The notes under the pieces were generated by a model. The model was not told the DNA's origin. It saw nothing but the letters and a program-made list of their open reading frames with translations, and made no database searches. Of a stretch of 64,000 bases of DNA, positions 57,055 to 64,000 are shown in pieces. The stretch lies in the NCBI GenBank assembly GCA_044223975.1, contig JBGALI010000003.1:1-64000 (forward strand), read 5' to 3'. The position numbers were made by a program, and so were the translations under genes. Source of the DNA: CAZCPB01 sp044223975 (GTDB taxonomy: Bacteria > Planctomycetota > Phycisphaerae > Phycisphaerales > UBA1924). Positions within the stretch are counted from its first letter, which is position 1; the number at the start of each line of letters is the position of its first letter.

Positions 57055-58013
57055 GACGGAATCTCCTGTACGATCCCCAGCGATACGGACTCTTCGGACC
57101 CACCCTCTCCCTCGTGCTCCATCCAATCCAGAGCCGCCACGGTCACCGCGCCGGCCAGCGGCAGCACCACCGCCGCAAGAACCAGGAGCACGCGCCGGCC
57201 CGGCCTCGCACCCCGCGGCACAAGCACACACGCCAGCCCACCCGCCGGCAACGCGCACGCGCCGAGCGACGCGAACATCAGCGGTCGCGCCGAGTCGCCG
57301 AACACCACGCCCTGGAAGATCGACACCACCGCCACCAGCACCGGCACCGCCATCGCACCCGCCGCGATGGCCTTGCCGCGCTTGAGCAGCAGGGCAACAA
57401 GCGCCCCCGACACCGCGGCGGCACCCACACCCGCCGCCTGCCCCAGGGCCATGCTGTAGAAACCAAGCACCAGGACCTGGGCGATGCCCCCGAGCGCAAT
57501 CGCGACCGCCGCCACGCCCAGGCGCGGCCCGGCCCGTCGGATCAATGCCTCAGCGCCCAGCACGTTCAGGGCCCCCAGCACCACCGTCGCGCCCAGCAGA
57601 CCAAGGTGCGTGAGCCGCTCAGGTCCCTCCCACCAGGTGCTCAGCGTCCGCGTGCTCAGCCACGCGCACGCCGCCACCGCGACGCTTGCCAGGATCGATG
57701 TCAGCACCGGACGCAGTCGGAGCACGCCCAGCAGCACGCCCAGCAGCGCCCCGACGAATGCCACGATCGGAAACGCTTCGATGGAACGCGCCGGCGGGAA
57801 CTCGGGACGTCCGAAGATCAGTACGTGCGTGGCGACATAGATCAGAAACAGCGCGGGCGCCCACACCACGTCCCGCCAGTGCCGTGCGCCCGCGCCGAGC
57901 CCTCCCGCGCTCGTTTCGGTCGGCGTCCGCGCCAGCAGCAGCGCCAGTACCAACCCCGCCACGCCCGGGGGGACCGCGCCCAGGATCAGATGTCGCAGGA
58001 TTTCCGGTTCCAT
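57048..58013 (-). CDS. Hypothetical multi-pass membrane protein
   Basis: A 321-residue integral membrane protein with about nine or ten predicted helices and almost no polar loops. I do not recognise the family. AAGGA six bases upstream supports the ATG at 58013. It lies between yceI and pirin on the same strand and overlaps pirin by seven bases, suggesting a role in the same redox or envelope process. Confidence 0.65.
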   Translation of the reverse strand: MEPEILRHLILGAVPPGVAGLVLALLLARTPTETSAGGLGAGARHWRDVVWAPALFLIYVATHVLIFGRPEFPPARSIEAFPIVAFVGALLGVLLGVLRLRPVLTSILASVAVAACAWLSTRTLSTWWEGPERLTHLGLLGATVVLGALNVLGAEALIRRAGPRLGVAAVAIALGGIAQVLVLGFYSMALGQAAGVGAAAVSGALVALLLKRGKAIAAGAMAVPVLVAVVSIFQGVVFGDSARPLMFASLGACALPAGGLACVLVPRGARPGRRVLLVLAAVVLPLAGAVTVAALDWMEHEGEGGSEESVSLGIVQEIPSC

Positions 58014-58088
58014 GGCGCGTCCTTCCCCCGCGTGGCGTGGAGGTATCAACCATGCGTCAAAACCTGGCCGCGTCGCCGAGCCTGAGCC

Positions 58089-58712
58089 TTAGCGCCCGCC
58101 CTCGAGCGAGACCGTCAGGGTCACGTCGTCGCCCAAGCCCTTGCTCGTCATGCCGAAATCAGCCCGCTTGATGACGAAGATCGCCTCGATCCCCGCCGCC
58201 TCGCCGCCGCGCATGCTCTTGCCCTGGCCCGTCAGACGGACCTTGGCGGTGATCTCGTTGGTCTTGCCCTTGAGGGTGAGATCGCCGGTCACGTTGAACG
58301 TCGGTTCGCCGTTCTCGTCGGCGACCTTCTCAAACTTCTTGCTCGTGAACGTGATCGCCGGGAACTCCTTCACCGAGAACTGGTCGGGGCCCTTGAGGTC
58401 ACGGTCACGCCCCTCGTTGCGGGTGTCGATCGACGAGCTGTCGACCGATACCGCGATCGAGCTGCCCGCGGGGTTCGCGGTGTCGATCAGGAACGTGCCA
58501 TCGACCTTTTTGAAGGCGCCGTAGAAGTACGCCATGTTCATGTGCTTGATGCGGAAGATCACGCTCGAGTGAACCGCGTCCACCTTGTACGCGCCCTCCG
58601 CCGCCGGCGCTGCCGCGATCTCGCGCACGCCCGCGCCGCCCATCACGCCCACGCCGCCCGCGGCAAGGGCCACACCGAGCACAGAAAGACCGGCAAGCTT
58701 CACGAACCTCAT
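58089..58712 (-). CDS. yceI: YceI family periplasmic lipid-binding protein
   Basis: A 207-residue exported lipocalin-like protein; family members bind polyisoprenoids such as ubiquinone precursors. A signal peptide (1-35) is followed by the YceI barrel: YKVDAVHSSVIFRIKHMNMAYFYGAF, then FPAITFTSKKFEK and LTLKGKTNEITAKVRLTG. GGAGG seven bases upstream selects the ATG at 58712. It lies downstream of the WrbA-type gene, with a hairpin between them. Confidence 0.92.
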   Translation of the reverse strand: MRFVKLAGLSVLGVALAAGGVGVMGGAGVREIAAAPAAEGAYKVDAVHSSVIFRIKHMNMAYFYGAFKKVDGTFLIDTANPAGSSIAVSVDSSSIDTRNEGRDRDLKGPDQFSVKEFPAITFTSKKFEKVADENGEPTFNVTGDLTLKGKTNEITAKVRLTGQGKSMRGGEAAGIEAIFVIKRADFGMTSKGLGDDVTLTVSLEGGR

Positions 58713-58777
58713 GGCGAATCCTCCAGAAGAAAAACCCCGGACCATCGGCGGACGACACACGTCGCACCGCCCTAGAA

Positions 58778-58810
58778 CGGGCCCGCACGCCTCGCGGCAG
58801 AGCGGGCCCG
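58778..58810 (-). terminator. GC hairpin after the WrbA-type gene
   Basis: CGGGCCCGC (58778-58786) and GCGGGCCCG (58802-58810), 9-bp perfect stem, 15-base loop; only a weak TTCT follows on the minus strand. It may cause partial termination between the WrbA-type gene and yceI. Confidence 0.45.
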
Positions 58811-58824
58811 GAGAGAGAGGATTG

Positions 58825-59415
58825 TTACCTCGGCCGCGTCCATCGCACCGCCGCTTCGGCGACCCGCGCCCCGTACAGCGCCGCCGTGTCGCGGTCGCTC
58901 TTGGGCGGCGTGACCTCCGGGGCCTCGTTGCCCGCCTGCGACATCGCGCCCAGCCACGAGCCCAGGCGGTTCAGATCACCCGGCTGCCCGGTCACCCCGC
59001 TGGGCATGATCCCCTGGCTGATCCACACCATGCCGTGCTGTCCCGCGAACACCACGAGGTCGATCATCGAGTTGAGCTTGTCGCCCGACAACCCTCCCGA
59101 GTTCGTGAAGCCGCCGGCCAGCTTGTCCTTCCACCCCTGCGAGTACCAGATGCCCGACGAGTGCTCCATGAATTTCTTGAAATCGGCGCTCGGCGAGCCC
59201 ATGTACGTTGGAGCCCCGAAAACGATCGCGTCCGCCGCGTTGAGCACCGCCCACTTGCCCCCCAACGGCTTGTCCTTTTCGGGCGCCGGCAGCTCGCTCA
59301 CCGCCACTACCTCAACCGAAGCCCCGCTCACCGCCCGAGCCCCGGCCGCCACCGCATCGGCGATGACCTTGGTGTGCCCGTACCCGCTGTGATACACAAT
59401 CGCGACCTTCGCCAT
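58825..59415 (-). CDS. WrbA-type NAD(P)H:quinone oxidoreductase / flavodoxin
   Basis: A 196-residue flavodoxin-fold protein, expected to bind FMN and reduce quinones in two-electron steps to avoid radicals. The FMN-phosphate loop YHSGYGHTKVIA and the aromatic-site GAPTYMGSPSADFKKFM are conserved as in WrbA/NQO-type proteins. AAGGA before the ATG. It lies immediately downstream of the marR-type gene (128 bases), its likely regulator. Confidence 0.88.
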   Translation of the reverse strand: MAKVAIVYHSGYGHTKVIADAVAAGARAVSGASVEVVAVSELPAPEKDKPLGGKWAVLNAADAIVFGAPTYMGSPSADFKKFMEHSSGIWYSQGWKDKLAGGFTNSGGLSGDKLNSMIDLVVFAGQHGMVWISQGIMPSGVTGQPGDLNRLGSWLGAMSQAGNEAPEVTPPKSDRDTAALYGARVAEAAVRWTRPR

Positions 59416-59543
59416 GATTCATTCCTTCCCTATCAAGACCCCGATCCGACGGGGCTTCCCTTGCGCCATGCCTGTCCTGGACGCGCTCTCTTGCGTCCTG
59501 AGTCCTGTCCGCCGTTTGCAATTCGACGCTGGCGGTCCGCCTC

Positions 59544-60020
59544 TCACCCGCCCCCTCTCGCCGCCACGAGCAGCCTGTTCAGTTCCGCCAGCTCTGCGCG
59601 CGTCATGTGCCCCAGTTGCTCCCTGTGCAGCCGCATCGTCGGCGCATCCAGCCGCGCCAGGATGTCCAGCCCCTTCCGCGTGATCTGCACGTACACGACC
59701 CGGCGGTCCTTGTCGCAGCGACACCGTTCGGCCAGGCCCTGCTTCTCCAGCTTGTCCACGAGGCGCGTGACGTCGGGCCCCTGCGCGATGAGCTGCTCGG
59801 CGATCTCGTGGCACGCGCGGCGCCCGGGCCCCGTGACCGCCGCGCCGCGCAGGATCCGGAGGATGTTGTACGTCGCCTCCGTCAGCCCGTGCGGCTTGAA
59901 CAGCGCCCCGAACGGCGCCCCCAGCACCGAGGCCGTGCGCTGCACGTTCAGGTGCGCCTCCTGCTCGGGGCTTTCGAACGGTTTCTTCTTGCCGATCTCG
60001 TCGGCCAGCGTGCGGAGCAT
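59544..60020 (-). CDS. MarR family transcriptional regulator
   Basis: A 158-residue winged-helix repressor of the stress-sensing MarR type (about 45-115: LTEATYNILRILRG...CHEIAEQLIAQGPDVTRLVDKLEKQGLAERCRCDKDRRVVYVQIT). Two Cys residues in the wing (ERCRCDKDRR) could sense oxidants or electrophiles. Its promoter contains a TTGTTG-AAA-CAACAA palindrome in the -35/-10 spacer, so autorepression is likely. Confidence 0.9.
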   Translation of the reverse strand: MLRTLADEIGKKKPFESPEQEAHLNVQRTASVLGAPFGALFKPHGLTEATYNILRILRGAAVTGPGRRACHEIAEQLIAQGPDVTRLVDKLEKQGLAERCRCDKDRRVVYVQITRKGLDILARLDAPTMRLHREQLGHMTRAELAELNRLLVAARGGG

Positions 60021-60043
60021 GGATCACCTCAGATACTGTGACG

Positions 60044-60072
60044 ACAATAGTTGTTGAAACAACAATTGTCAA
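60044..60072 (-). promoter_or_regulatory. marR promoter with operator palindrome in the spacer
   Basis: On the minus strand: TTGACA (60067-60072), a 17-base spacer and TATTGT (60044-60049). The spacer holds the perfect palindrome TTGTTG-AAA-CAACAA (60051-60065), within a wider ACAAT/ATTGT repeat. It is the best consensus promoter in the window, and a bound MarR dimer would cover it. Confidence 0.8.
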
Positions 60073-60177
60073 GCCAAGCTTCCTCCATTCTCCCGCACGC
60101 ACGCCGACCGACGCACCCCCCGCCCTCCCGTGCTACAAAGCACACCCGGACAAAGACCCCGACGAACGCCGCACGCG

Positions 60178-61722
60178 ATGACCCACCCCGACCCAAGCAC
60201 CCCCGCCGTCTACCGCCCCTGGCCGTCGGCGCTGCTCGTCCTCCTCGCCTGTACCGCGGCCTTCTGGATCTGGCTCGGCCACGCCGGCTTCGGGTCAACC
60301 GAGGGCCACCGCGTCATCCCCGCCTGGGAGATGCTCGATTCCGGCGACTGGTGGCTCCCCCACCTCTTTGAACGCGTCTACCTGCGCAAACCGCCCGGCA
60401 TGCCCTGGGCCATCGCCGCCTTCTCCACTATCTTCGGCCGCACCGAGTTCGCCGCCCGCGCGGTCTCCGCCGCCGCGGCAACCGCCTCCGCCCTGCTCGC
60501 CCTCGTGTTCGCACGCCGCTGGTTCGGCCCAAGAGCAGGCCTCGCGGCAGGCTTCGCACAGGCCCTGATGCCCGTCTGGCTCACCTTCGCGCGCAGCGCC
60601 GAGATCGAATCACTCCACACGCTCGCTTGCCAGTGCGCCGTCTTTCTCACGCTCGACCTTGGCATCCGTCCGCGCGGGTCGGGGCTCCCGCGCAGCGTGG
60701 CGCTCGCCTTGACCATCACCGCGGCAGGACTCGTCAAGGGACCGGCGGGCGCCCCCGTGCTGCTCGGCGCCCTTGCCGCGTTCCCGGTGGCGTTGCGCTC
60801 GTGGCGCGTCCTGGCACGCCCCGCGATCTGGGCCGGCGTCGGGCTTGGCACTGCCGCGCTCGCCGCCTCGTACCTCACAATCAAGGCACGCCTCGACGCC
60901 TCCGGACTCGTGCCCGTGCTGCAGGACCCCAGCGAATTCGTCCCCTCGCTCTCCCGCATCCCCCTCATCCTGCGCCTCTTCCCCGCCGCACTCCTCCAAG
61001 GCCTTCCCATCACCGGCGCTGTCGCGCTGGCCCTGTGGCCAGAGGCCCGCACGCGCGACCTTCCGCGCGGCCGCGAACTCGACGTGCCCGACGATGCCGG
61101 AACGATCGCCCAGGCCCTCGCTCTCACCTTTCTCTTCTCGATCGCGCTGCTGATGGCCTCGGGCGTGAGCAACCCGCGCTACGCGCTCCCCGCGCTGACG
61201 CCGCTCGCGCCCCTGGGCGGCTGGACCTGGGCCGGACGCCTCGGACTCTTCGACGGTTGGCGCAAGCGCCTCGCGACGTGGACTTCGGGCTGGAGCCTGT
61301 GGGCCCTCCCGGGCCTCGCGCTGCTCTTCGTCGGCGTGTACGTCTTCGGCTTCATGGAACCTCGGCGCGCCGAGGTCAGCGGCAAGGTCACCGGCGAAGC
61401 ACTCGCCGCCACGCTCCCCGACGGCGCCGTCCTCTACGCCGACTGGCTGATCGAGGCCCGCCCCGAAATCCTCCTCTACGCCCGCACTCGCGCCGCCGCG
61501 CTCGGCAAGTCCGTCCGTGTCAAATGGGTCGACCTCGACGAGTTCGCCCCGCCCCCAATCGAGCACTCCTTCCTCGCCGTGCGCGACGACGCCAACGGCA
61601 ACGAGCTGCTCCGTCCGGGCGTCGAGGCCCTCGCCCAAATCTGGCCGCGGGTCTTCGCCGGAACCGCCAACAAGGGCAAGTACAGCTTCATCGTGTTGGA
61701 ACGGACACAACCACCCCAATGA
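60178..61722 (+). CDS. Glycosyltransferase family 39-type membrane protein (ArnT-like)
   Basis: A 514-residue polytopic membrane enzyme with about ten helices and a large C-terminal soluble part. The N-terminal periplasmic loop EGHRVIPAWEMLDSGDWWLPHL...YLRKPPGMPWAIA is the hallmark of GT39/GT83 enzymes that transfer sugars from polyprenyl-phosphate donors to lipid A or proteins. The ATG at 60178 lacks a strong ribosome-binding site, and an upstream GTG in frame is less likely. It is divergent from marR. Confidence 0.85.
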   Translation: MTHPDPSTPAVYRPWPSALLVLLACTAAFWIWLGHAGFGSTEGHRVIPAWEMLDSGDWWLPHLFERVYLRKPPGMPWAIAAFSTIFGRTEFAARAVSAAAATASALLALVFARRWFGPRAGLAAGFAQALMPVWLTFARSAEIESLHTLACQCAVFLTLDLGIRPRGSGLPRSVALALTITAAGLVKGPAGAPVLLGALAAFPVALRSWRVLARPAIWAGVGLGTAALAASYLTIKARLDASGLVPVLQDPSEFVPSLSRIPLILRLFPAALLQGLPITGAVALALWPEARTRDLPRGRELDVPDDAGTIAQALALTFLFSIALLMASGVSNPRYALPALTPLAPLGGWTWAGRLGLFDGWRKRLATWTSGWSLWALPGLALLFVGVYVFGFMEPRRAEVSGKVTGEALAATLPDGAVLYADWLIEARPEILLYARTRAAALGKSVRVKWVDLDEFAPPPIEHSFLAVRDDANGNELLRPGVEALAQIWPRVFAGTANKGKYSFIVLERTQPPQ

Positions 61723-61906
61723 CAACGCGGCAGCCTCCTGCCCGATAAACTGTGCCAATCCGCGCAGAATCTGAACAACACCCATACATCCCCGGGTTTC
61801 GCGCGATCATTGCGCAGATTCTCTTGCGTCAGCGCGGTGGGCTTTGCTAACTTCCCAACACGGAGTTTCCGCCCGTCCCGCTCGCCGTCCGCGGCTTGAT
61901 GTGGGT

Positions 61907-61967
61907 AACGAAAGCACCAGCCCCACTCCTTCAGGAGAGAGAGACGGCGGCTGGTGTTTTCGTTTTT
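61907..61967 (+). terminator. Long intergenic hairpin with T-tract (terminator or attenuator)
   Basis: A 16-bp stem with one G-U pair (61907-61922 with 61949-61964) encloses 26 bases that contain a second small hairpin, CTCC-TTCA-GGAG, and leads into TTTTCGTTTTT. It lies 185 bases after the glycosyltransferase stop and 75 bases before the glycosidase start. It could end the former or act as an attenuator in the leader of the latter. The rest of 61723-62041 has no gene; TTGCGT and TAACTT near 61830-61855 are a possible promoter. Confidence 0.6.
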
Positions 61968-62041
61968 GCATCGGTCGGAAGATACGCGTAGCGTCGGAAC
62001 CACCATCCCGCATCCATCTCTCGTTCGCGAGCCCGCCGCAC

Positions 62042-64000
62042 ATGAACGCACGAATCGCCCGATGCCGCGCCTTCCGGTCGATCCTCGGACTCGCGCTCGG
62101 CACCACGATCGCCGCGCCCGCGCTGGCCCAGAGCGAAAAGCTCCACTTCACCTACCTCTGGCACATGGAGCAGCCGATCTACTGGCCCGACCAGCAGGTC
62201 GGTGGCGCCGACCGCACCGAGCGCGCCTGGCAGAGCGTCCTCCGCACCGACGCCGGCGCCGCGCACCCCGCCAACAACCTCCGCGACATCTTCTCCAATG
62301 CCGACCGCGTCGCCGCCTACCAGTCCCGCGTCAAGGACTCCATCAACGCCATCCGCTGGGCCCCCGAGGCCGGCGCCCAGGTTTCCTTCTCCGGCGGTCT
62401 CATCGAAAACCTCATGAGCCTGGGCGCCGCAAACCAGCTCGGCTACTCGCCCACCTGGTTCAACGACTACCGCACCGCCCGCGCCTGGAACACCACGCCC
62501 AACTCCAAGCCGCGCCTCGATGTTGTCCTCTTCCCCTTTCACCATCCGCTCCTCCCGCTCTGCGATGCCAGCACGGTGCACAAGAGCATCCAGCTCTACA
62601 AGGCCGTCTATCCCGACGCGTGGGGCGCATCCCCTGGCCTCTCCCGCGGCATGTTCCCCCCGGAGATGGCCTTCAGCGAGCGTCTCATCCCCGCGCTCGC
62701 GAGCGAAGGCGTCGCGTGGTGCTTCGTCAGCGGCGAGAAAATCAGCCGCGCCTGCGCTGATTTTCCCGTGGTCTACGGCTCCGGCGGCGTCAACTGCGAC
62801 CCGCCCAACAAGGCCGACCAGCTCAACGCGCCGCAGGTGAACTACTTCCGCCAGTCCATCTCTCGCGGCTGCGGCCCCGCCGAGGCCTACCCGCTCGCGT
62901 TCACACCGCACACCGCCCGCTACGTCGATCCGGCCACCGGCGCCGCCTCGACGATCATCGTCGTCCCCTGCTCGCAGAGCCTCGGCTGGCAGGACGGTTA
63001 CTCCGCGATCGGCCTCTCCGCCTTCAACACGCTCCAGACGCTCAACAACCCCGCCCGCCCAATGCTCGTCGTTCTCGCGCACGACGGCGACAACAACTGG
63101 GGCGGGGGTTACTCGTACTACATGGAAGCGACGCCCAACATGGTGTCGCAGGCCCAAGGCGCGGGCTACATCGCATCAACCGTCGAGCAGTACCTCGCGA
63201 ATCACCCCGTCCCCACGAGCGACATCGTCCACGTCGAGGACGGCGCCTGGGTCAACGCCGACGGCGACTTCGGCGCCCCGCAGTTCCTCAACTGGAACTG
63301 GCCGCCGGTGAACGCGCAGGGCCAGATCGACATCGCGGGCGGCTGGGCCGAGGACATCCGCAACTGGGCCGTCATCACCGCCGCGCAGAACCGCGTCGAT
63401 ACCGCCGAGCAGATCTCGACGGCCCAAGGGTCCCCCATCGTTCTCTCTCGCGTCCTTTACCCTGGTGCGTCAACCACCGAGGCCGAGCGGGCCTGGCACT
63501 TCTTCCTCGCCTCGCTCAACAGCGGCTACATGTACTACGGAACCGCGCTCGACATGGAGGTGAAGCCCACCATCGCCTGCAACGAAGCCGTGCAGCACGC
63601 CGACGCGGTCATCGGCTCTGCCGCGCTCGACACCACCCCGCCCACCGTGTGGATCCCCCAGCGCTGGCCGTGGAACCCCGGCTCGACCAACTTCGGCCCC
63701 GCGTACCACTACCAGCAGTCCGTGAACAACGGCGATTTCTTCGTCTGGACCTTCGCCTACGACGCCTCCGGCATCCCATCGGGCGCGGTCACGCTGAAGT
63801 ACCGCCTCGACAGCGACGGCGTGAACTCCCCCGCTTCCGACCAGAACGAGACCTACGCCGGCGGCTCTGAAGTCGGCGCGTGGCAGTCGGTCACCATGAC
63901 CCGGCGCACGTTCCCCGCCGCCAACGTCCTCAACGACCCGTCCATCGATTTCTTCGAGATGCCCCAGTACATCGCCGACGAGTACTACGCCCAGCTCACC
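62042..64000 (+). CDS. Secreted glycoside hydrolase family 57-like protein (partial)
   Basis: Open frame of more than 650 codons with no stop before the right edge. A signal peptide (about 1-30, ending ALAQ) is followed by LHFTYLWHMEQPIYWP, the opening motif of GH57 glycosidases (usually HMHQP; here Glu43 replaces the second His). A GMFPPEMAF segment and VVLAHDGDNNWGGG correspond to the regions that carry the catalytic nucleophile and acid/base in GH57, which act on alpha-glucans. From about residue 530 the sequence becomes beta-sandwich-like. The ATG has no good ribosome-binding site. Confidence 0.72.
   Translation, partial: MNARIARCRAFRSILGLALGTTIAAPALAQSEKLHFTYLWHMEQPIYWPDQQVGGADRTERAWQSVLRTDAGAAHPANNLRDIFSNADRVAAYQSRVKDSINAIRWAPEAGAQVSFSGGLIENLMSLGAANQLGYSPTWFNDYRTARAWNTTPNSKPRLDVVLFPFHHPLLPLCDASTVHKSIQLYKAVYPDAWGASPGLSRGMFPPEMAFSERLIPALASEGVAWCFVSGEKISRACADFPVVYGSGGVNCDPPNKADQLNAPQVNYFRQSISRGCGPAEAYPLAFTPHTARYVDPATGAASTIIVVPCSQSLGWQDGYSAIGLSAFNTLQTLNNPARPMLVVLAHDGDNNWGGGYSYYMEATPNMVSQAQGAGYIASTVEQYLANHPVPTSDIVHVEDGAWVNADGDFGAPQFLNWNWPPVNAQGQIDIAGGWAEDIRNWAVITAAQNRVDTAEQISTAQGSPIVLSRVLYPGASTTEAERAWHFFLASLNSGYMYYGTALDMEVKPTIACNEAVQHADAVIGSAALDTTPPTVWIPQRWPWNPGSTNFGPAYHYQQSVNNGDFFVWTFAYDASGIPSGAVTLKYRLDSDGVNSPASDQNETYAGGSEVGAWQSVTMTRRTFPAANVLNDPSIDFFEMPQYIADEYYAQLT

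Noticed and set aside
61931..63157. 408-codon minus-strand frame opposite the glycosidase
   Set aside because: Gly/Val/Glu-rich antisense translation; the plus strand has a signal peptide and GH57-like motifs in one frame running to the window edge.
1..64000. tRNA or rRNA genes anywhere in the window
   Set aside because: Reading for T-loop consensus (GGTTCGAATCC-like) found only coding matches; no cloverleaf was found by eye. A covariance-model search would be decisive.

Overview
The window is very GC-rich, densely coded DNA with no rRNA, tRNA or CRISPR array that I could see. It most likely comes from a member of the Planctomycetota, class Phycisphaerae. The reasons are two secreted proteins ending in a paired calcium-loop 'GC-type dockerin' tail, a PAPG-type C-terminal sorting tail, a DUF1580 protein, small CPECGT zinc-ribbon membrane proteins and a type IV prepilin-like protein. 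The lineage is an inference from these families, not a database result.

Layout. 0-4.2 kb: xseA, an Hpt phosphotransfer protein, a REC-GGDEF response regulator, a lipid A deacylase-like outer-membrane protein, a SlyX-like coiled coil and a small Cys-rich lipoprotein. 4.7-15.6 kb: an ABC exporter, a PDZ protein, secG-yicC, divergent miaB / histidine kinase, yraN-ppiC and a DUF1844 protein. 15.6-21 kb: the succinate dehydrogenase operon sdhCAB and an unknown membrane-anchored protein. 21-31.4 kb: a lipoprotein, DUF1015, purQ, two zinc-ribbon membrane proteins, mnmA, a methyltransferase, a secreted repeat protein and a PilZ/J-domain fusion. 31.4-33.2 kb: a dockerin-tailed protein and a frameshifted sulfotransferase. 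33.3-38.8 kb: a compact integrated element with tyrosine integrase, small regulators, a DnaB-N-like protein, a RepA/DnaB-type ATPase and clustered repeats. 38.9-48.9 kb: a DNA methyltransferase, lexA, dprA, a prepilin-like protein, M32 carboxypeptidase, hicBA, ruvX, manC and ychF. 49-56.3 kb: a LysR regulator, an M24 peptidase, a YyaL/DsbD-alpha fusion and a beta-propeller-like secreted protein. 56.3-60.1 kb: a minus-strand redox cluster (marR, WrbA-type flavoprotein, yceI, a multi-pass membrane protein, pirin) headed by a promoter that contains a palindrome. 60.2-64 kb: a GT39-type glycosyltransferase, a structured leader or terminator, and a GH57-like secreted glycosidase that runs off the right edge.

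Three themes cut across the window. First, many genes have a -10-like hexamer (TANNNT or close) ending 5-8 bases before the start codon and no ribosome-binding site, so leaderless mRNAs appear common. Many of these starts are GTG. Second, long inverted repeats with arms of 21, 28 or 35 bases sit in the lysR and mnmA reading frames and between miaB and the kinase. They look like a family of hairpin insertions tolerated in coding sequence. Third, cyclic-di-GMP signalling parts (a GGDEF enzyme with an inhibitory site, and a PilZ domain fused to a DnaJ-type J domain) occur with phosphorelay proteins. The best candidates for something undescribed are the hairpin insertions, the PilZ-J fusion and the small 33-39 kb element.
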